DNA of 64,000 nucleotides, taken from the NCBI GenBank assembly GCA_907163375.1, contig CAJQUW010009323.1, positions 1,116,001-1,180,000 on the forward strand. The letters are read 5' to 3'. The notes beneath the pieces were generated by a model. It saw nothing but the letters and a program-made list of their open reading frames with translations. It was not told the origin of the DNA and did not search any database. Source of the DNA: Prostheceraeus crozeri. Lineage: Eukaryota > Platyhelminthes > Polycladida > Euryleptidae. Position numbers and translations under genes: made by a program. Below, in pieces: positions 57,401 through 64,000 of this stretch; positions within the stretch are counted from its first letter, which is position 1, and each line of letters starts with the position of its first letter.

Positions 57401-60400
57401 CCAAGGAAAGACGCTCGAATGTCTCAGTTCGAAAATCAATGTACAATGATCTTGTTTTTTCAAGCCAGAATCGTCATAGCATTGCGTGGAGCAGGGCAAA
57501 CTGTCAAAAAAAGTAGCTAGAGATTGAGAAGGTCGGGAAGCGTACGCTCCGTAAAGCCTCGTTGACTTTGGTCGAAGGATGAATCCGATCACTCGATAAC
57601 GCTCCTGAGCAGTGGAGCATGTCATGGGATGGAGGTTTTTGGGGGCCCAAAAAAGCTAAGTCCATCATCGTTCGATCCTGTCTATGCAGACTTGGATTGC
57701 GATTTTTGGTGGTTCCAAGCATAAAGTTGCTTGGAAAAGGTGTTGGTTTGAAGATGTATGATGACATCAGACACGCGGTGCATATTAGAATCTGATGCAA
57801 TCAAGAGAGGACGTGTTTCGTTCAGTGCTTCGACATAGGGCCGCATCGTAATGTCGCGAAGTGTATTGCTCAAGATGGACAATATTTGTGAGTATTTGTT
57901 TTAAATGAAGAATGAACGTGTTCATTTAGTTCGTAAGTGATCAGTTAAAGGGGTTTTTTATAGACCTTAAAAAATATAGCGAATTGATTTATGTCAAGTA
58001 AATTTTTACTAAAATTTTGACTGAATGTAAAATTTTTACTTCTCTTTATACCTATTCAGTTGTTTGTTAACACTAGAAAAACATATTTCAGACGTTCAAC
58101 AAGAAAAGATACGTTGTTTATAAAAGAAACATTTTAATATTGTGGCTCGCAGCAGAAGTAACAGAGTGTCTTCCGAAAAGAAGGAATGCTCTTAAAGACG
58201 CGAGTGTCATTGTTACTGCTCGTTGTAAAATTCGCATTATTGCCATTAGTATTTTAATGTGTATGGGGAGGAAAAGTGTGTTGTTAAAGTTTTGACGTGG
58301 TGTACAGTAGAATCTGAAATCAAAGCCGAGAACGCATGGCAATGTTGTTCACCTGGATTCGAAGACCAAGAAAAGCTCGGAATGTTACGGTCGAAAAGAA
58401 TCAGAAGAACGCAATGCTCATTGTTTTTCAACAGCACAGGAATCGTCCATAAGGTATTCGTGTAGCAGGTAAACGTAACATACACAATAGTACTAGATAT
58501 TGAAAGGCTAGGGAAGCCCGTAGCGTGTAAAAGACGTTACTTTAGGTCGAAGGAAGGATCCTCGCATCAGCGAAACGTAGAATGAGAGAACGTCAGTGTT
58601 TCGGAGTATTTTGGCAAGCAGTCCATATTTGCTCGATCATCTCATATCGCAGACTTGCGCGCATGCGATTTTTGGATGTTCGCAAAGTTAAGTCATGTTT
58701 GAACAGCTACGCGGTTTTGAAGATGTGGGATGAATGCAAGCACAGGGAATTAGAATTTGAATGCGATCAAGCGCTCGTGTTCGTTCAATGCATGTCGACC
58801 AATGCAGCATCCGTAGTGTCGAAGTGTGATTGCGTATCAAGATGGACACTATTTGGAATTTTTAATAATGTATACGTTTTCTTTGTTCGTAATGCTCTAG
58901 GGGCGGTTTTTGGACCTTAAAAGAAATTACGAATTTGACTTTATTTAAGAAAATTTTTACTAGATATATTGGACTTGAGATGTGAAATTGTTATTATTTT
59001 TTGAGCCTAATTCTCGTTTTGTTTAACAAAGAAAATAAAAAAACATCATATGCAGTAACTCACAAGAGATATACCGTTACTTGTTTATAATTTAAAGAAT
59101 ACAAAATTTTATTATTTGAGCCACAATACAGAAGTTGCTCCGATAAAGAAGAATGACTATAAATCAACGAGTTAATTGTATGCGATTGTAATTCATTATT
59201 GCGATAAGTATTTAATGTTAGGGAGAAAAGTTCTGTTAAAGTCAGACGTGGTGCTACCAGTCGAACGGAACGCATAGACAAAGCTGCAATGGTATTACTG
59301 GATCTCAGAGACCAGAGTGTGTGTGCTCGAATGTTTCTCGGTCGACACTCAGTCCAGAATGGCTCATTCTAGTGTTTTCAACAGCCGCCAAGGAATGTGT
59401 AAGGAATTCGTGATGGAATGGAGCAGGAGTGAACAACCGTCACCAAAGACAATTTACCTAGAGATTCTGAAAAGTCAGGTACGCAGTACGCCGTAAAAAG
59501 GCCTGTTACTTTGTTGGTCCGAAGATGGATGTATCCAGATACGATAACTAGCTCAGCACTGATGCAAGCACTTGTAGTTTCGGTGAGTTTTTGGCTAGCA
59601 AGCTCATCACTCTCATCGATCATCGATACTCTGCCAGACTTTTGCGCCTAATGCGATTTTGGCTTGTAGCCAAAAGGCTTAGAGTTCTGCCGTTGAAAGG
59701 CTCTCGCGGTGAGATGTGGATGACATCCAAGACAGTGCAATGTAGAGAATCTTGAATGCTAATCCACTATAGAGAAGATTTCGTTCATGCATGGCCAATG
59801 GCAGCATTGTATGATCGCGAAGTGTATTGACAAGAAGGACACTATTTGAGAAATTTTTAAATAATGAAGTTTTATTTGTTCGTTAATTGACTAGGGTAGT
59901 TTTTTGTTGACCGTAAAAAAATAGGAATTTGTCACTTTATTTTTAAGTAAATTTTAGAGCTGTAAAGTTGACTTGATGTAAAAATTTTTTAGCCCTATTT
60001 TTTCAACTATTGTCAGTTTGTTGTTTAACAAAGAAAACATTCATTTCGATCAGCAAAGAAAACGTTACTTAGTTTTAATTAAAGAAAAACAATTTTATTG
60101 TGAGCCACGAAATATCAAAGTTCTTCCCGAAAAGAAGTAATGCTCTTAACAACGAGTTAATTGTTACTGGGTAGTAATTCATCTATTGCATAGTATTTAA
60201 TGTTGTGGAGAGAAAGTTTCTGTTTAAGGTTTGTGAGTGTGATACGCAGTACGATCCGGAAACAAAGCGAAAGTAATGGCATAGGTGTTACGGATACTCC
60301 GAGACCAAGAGAAAGTCTTCGAATGTCTCGGTCGTCGAAAGTAAGGCAGATTGCTCATTGTTTTTGTTCAAACAGCAAGGATCGTGCCATAGGAATTGTG

Positions 60401-63400
60401 GAGCAGGAACAACGTCAAACCACACAAGCTTATACAGAGATTCTGGAAAAGGCTCAGGGGAATAGCGCAGTACGCGCCGTTAAACGCGGTTACTTGGTCG
60501 TAAGGATGATCCATCATCAGACGATAACGCTCGCAATTGCAGCTCACTCTCGAGAGATGTGTGTGTATAGAGTGCGTTCGGAGTTTTGGCGCATGTCCAT
60601 CAGTCTTCTCGATCATCCTCCCTATTGCCTAGATGTGCGCCATCGCGAAGAGTGTTTGGCAGTTCCCAAGTTAAGTGAACGTAGATGTGTTTGAAGGCTC
60701 GCTCGGTTCTGAGAACGTGGATGACATCCAAGACGTGCTAATTAGGACATCTTGAGATGCAAGTCCAAGAGACTCGATTTCGTTTCGCATTGCTTGACCA
60801 ATGGCTGTGTAAGTCGAAGTGTATTTGCTTCAAGATGGACATATTTGAGAATTTATGAAATAATGATAAGCGTTTTTGTTTGGTTGTAATGACTAGGGCG
60901 GTTTTATTGACCTAAAAAATTACGAATTTGTGTATCGCTTTATTTTCAAGATGATTTTTACCTAAAATTTTGATTGGATGTGTAAAAATTGTTGTACCTA
61001 TCTTTTACTAAATCAGTTTTGTTTCACCAAAAGGAAAGAAACATATTTCAGATACAAGGTGCCACCAAACAGTTACTTGTTTAATGTGAGAGAAAAAAAA
61101 AAGAAACAACAAAAAAGATAAAAACAGCACCATTATTATTATGAGCCCCACGCAAAGTGTACAAAGTTTGTCGAAAAGAAGAATGCACTTAAACAACGAG
61201 GTAAGTGTTACTTGGGTGTAATTATTATATTGCTCTAGTATTTAATGTATGGGGAGAATAAGTGTTTGTTAAGTTCTGCCGTGGGTGTACCAGTACGAAT
61301 CCGGCACAATAGCGTTCGCGAAAGTCGATGATGGTGTTCACCGGAGTCGTCTTGAGACCAAGAAAGCTCGAATGTCTCGCGTCGATAATCAAGACAATGC
61401 TCATCTGTTTTTTCTAACGCACAGGGAATCGTCATAAGGAATTCAGTGGAGCTAAGAGCAGGAACAAGCCGTAACCAAACTCAATTACTCTTGAGAGTGG
61501 TTGAAAAGGTTCAAGGGAACGCAGTACGCGTAACGCGCCGTTACGTTTGTGGTCGAAGGATGATCCTCCATCAAGGATAACGCAGTTCATGCAGGGAGTC
61601 ATCGTTAGGGAGTTTTTGGCAGCAAAGTCCATCCTCATGTCGATCAATCGCTCCATACTCGTTCCGACCTATGTCCATGCTAGATTTTTGGTGTTCCATA
61701 GCTTACGTGTTGATAAGGCTCGCGGTGTTGAAGATGTGGATGACATCTAAGACAGTTGCAAATTAGAATCTTGATGCTCAATCCACGAGCGATTTCGATC
61801 ATGTTTCGACGCAATGGCTCTATCGTTGAAGTGGAAGTGTAATGCTCAGATGGACACTTTGAGGAAGATTATAAGTAATGAACGTTGTTCATTTGTGTAA
61901 TGATGGGCGGTTTTTTTTGTATGACCTAAAAAATTACGAATTTTTGACTTTATTTTCAAGTTAAAATTTTTACCTGAAATTTTGACCGTGTGAATGTAAA
62001 AAACTTTTTACCCAATTTTTACCTAATTCGCAGGTTTGTTGTAACCAAAAGAAACACTCATTGATCACAAGAAAACGTTAGCTTAGTTTTAATTAAAGAA
62101 ACACATGGTTTTATTGTAGGCAAGTACTCAAAGTTTTTCTCCCGAAAGAAGGAATGCTCTCTTAACACGAGGTTAAATTGTTATGGCGTTGTATTGATTA
62201 GATGCATAGTATTTAAATTGTTATGGGGAGAAAAGTTTGCTGAAGTCTGACGTGGTGATAGAGCAGTACGACTCCGGAAGCAAATGCGACAATGCATTGA
62301 ATGGTGTTTCTCCTGGATTCTGCCGCGAGACCAAGAACGAAGCTCAGATAGTCTCGTCGAAAGATCCTCAAGATGATGTGTATTGTTGTTTGACAGCACA
62401 GAATCGTCTCATAGGAATGGGTGGGAGAGGGAACAACCTGTCAACCACACAATGTACTAGAGATTGCTGAAATGCTCAGCGATTAGCAAGTGTACGCGCT
62501 ACAGAACGCGATCTATGGATCGAGGAGTGGATCCTCATCCGATATGACGTGCCAGAGCACATGCAGCTCAGGTTCGGGGGAGGTTTTGGCCAAGCAAGTC
62601 CTATCGACTTGCTTCTTCGCTCATCTCCATAATGCAGACTTGGGCCCATGCGTAGAGTTGCTGTTCCAAAGTGTTAAGTCTGCTTAGAAGCTTCTCGGTT
62701 GAAGATGTGGATGACATCCAAGCGATGCAATTGTAGAATCTTGATGCAATCAAGAGACGATTGTTCAGTGCTTATCGACCAATGGCAGGCATGGTATGGT
62801 CGAGTGTATTGTGCTCAAGATGGAACATGTATTTTGAGAAAGATTTTTTTTAACTAATGATCGTTTAGCGTTGTTACGTGAAATGTCTAGAGTGCGGTTT
62901 TTTTATTGACCTAAAAAATTCGATTTTGACTTTATTTTCAAGTCAAATTTTTTAAATTTTGCCTTGATGTAGAATTTTTACCTTTCTTTTTACTAATTCA
63001 GTTTTGTTTAGACAAAGAAATCTCATGATTCAGAGAATACGTTATTGAGGTGGAATTTAAAGAAAACAAATATTATTATTGAGGCCCACAAGAGATACAA
63101 AGTTCATTCCACGAAGAAAGAAGAATGCTCTTTGTAAGACCACGAGTTGAATTGTTACTAGGCGTTGTAATTCATTATGCATAGTTTAATGTTAATGGGA
63201 GAAAAAGTTCTGTAAAGTTCTGACGTGGTGTACCAGTAGATTTCCGCTCGGAATACAAAGCGGCAAAGCATGAATGTACACTGGATCGCGAGACAAGAAG
63301 CTCGAATGTCGTCGGTTCGAAATAGACATTGTCTCATCTAGTTTTTTGCAAGCAGCACAGGAATGTCCATAAGAATTCGTGGAGCAGGGAACAACCGTCA

Positions 63401-64000
63401 ACAACACAAGTACCTAGAGATCTGAAAAGGACTCGAGAGCAGTACGCCGTAAGCAGGTTTCTTTGGTCGAAGGATGGAATGCTCCATCACTATAAACGCT
63501 GCTCAGACAAGCAGTACTCAGTGTTCGGGAGATATTGGCAGAGTCCATCATTTAATCGATGCTATTCCTCCTTATAGTCGCGACCTTGCGCATATGCTCG
63601 ATGTGGTTGTTTCCAAAGCTTAAGTGTCTGATTTGAGAAGGCTGCGGTTTGAAAGATGTGGATTAATCAAGACTAGAGAATTGAATGATTTTTTTTTATT
63701 TATTATTTTATATGGAATTCAATCCTCCAAGGAAGCGATTGTTCAATGTCTTTCGACAATGGCCAGCATCAGTATGTTCGGAAGTGGTATGTTAGCTCAG
63801 ATGGACACTATTTGAGAATTTTTAAATAATGACGTTTTCACTTTGTGTAAAGGACTAGGGACGTTTGTTTATTGACTAAAAAATTACGAGTTGGACGTTT
63901 ATTTTCAAGATAACTTATTAGCCTAAGTTTTGAGAAGAATGTAAAATTTTTACCTAGCAATTTACCTAATTCGTTTGTTTAAACACAGACGCATCATACA
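54440..64000 (+). repeat. Tandem array of ~0.97-kb mariner-derived satellite units
   Basis: The landmark TTCTGTTAAAG (with errors) recurs near 54464, 55396, 56360, 57311, 58274, 59229, 60216, 61267, 62233 and 63207, so about ten units of 0.93-1.05 kb, the last one cut by the window edge. Each has the C-terminal half of a mariner/Mos1-type transposase in broken frames: GSPRPRKARMS (about 55484), FFNSTGIVHKVFV (about 58426), VREFLAAKSI (61604-61633), LDHPPYCLD (60608-60634), then remnants of the KCFEQW-type end and an AT-rich spacer with AAAATTTTTACCTA runs. Units differ by dense small indels, in coding and spacer alike. That is the pattern of raw-read error, so true unit identity may be high. 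No unit is expected to encode a working protein as shown. Confidence 0.85.

Noticed and set aside
60200-60694. 164-codon open frame as a gene in the satellite
   Set aside because: It is one broken-frame mariner unit; open length is due to indel noise.

Overview
The window is animal nuclear DNA. It is AT-rich, with GT-AG introns and almost no host coding sequence, and it is packed with DNA transposons, LINEs, a SINE, MITEs and satellite. The mix (Penelope-like, P/THAP9-like, Transib/RAG1-like, piggyBac, tnp2/EnSpm-like and mariner) points to an invertebrate, probably a marine lophotrochozoan or invertebrate deuterostome. I cannot name the species.

Layout. 1-6452: two near-identical direct copies of a 3.1 kb segment, each with the same decayed Penelope-like GIY-YIG fragment. 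7500-9720: a decayed LINE split by a hAT-like MITE (7643-8304). 10672-13257: a piggyBac element with TTAA target sites and terminal repeats; its transposase has one frameshift. 13.3-23.4 kb: non-coding, with MITE remnants. 23405-26807: a bounded Transib/RAG1-like transposon with termini starting CACAGTG (identical to the V(D)J RSS heptamer), a TACTG target duplication on both sides, and a spliced DDE transposase gene carrying two in-frame stops. 27175-30006: an uninterrupted 943-codon THAP/P-element-type transposase. 32.3-33.4 kb: two MITEs. 33982-34884: an intact intronless stomatin gene, the only clearly host-type gene.

37069-47706 is a 10.6 kb DNA transposon with 25-bp terminal inverted repeats (24 of 25 matching) and arrays of CATACTATG/CATACGTATG motifs just inside both ends. 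It carries a slightly decayed tnp2-type transposase and, 43 bp downstream on the same strand, an intact four-exon BEN-domain gene. Three younger insertions sit inside it: a pogo-like MITE 33 bp upstream of the transposase start, a tRNA-derived SINE, and a 2.3 kb element with TAA target duplications. This last element has two inward-facing genes, a broken THAP exon and a two-exon P2RX7-C-like Cys-rich protein, each downstream of a consensus CRE.

From 47.7 kb on there is a LINE 3' end, then long polypurine tracts with a duplicated intervening segment, then about 3.3 kb almost lacking C on the + strand. The last 9.6 kb is a tandem array of ~0.97 kb units derived from a mariner transposase. Indel noise in the last 13 kb looks like uncorrected long-read sequence, so reading frames there cannot be trusted.

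The best candidates for undescribed systems are the Transib/RAG1-like element with RSS-like ends, the tnp2+BEN transposon, and the THAP/P2RX7-C two-gene element.
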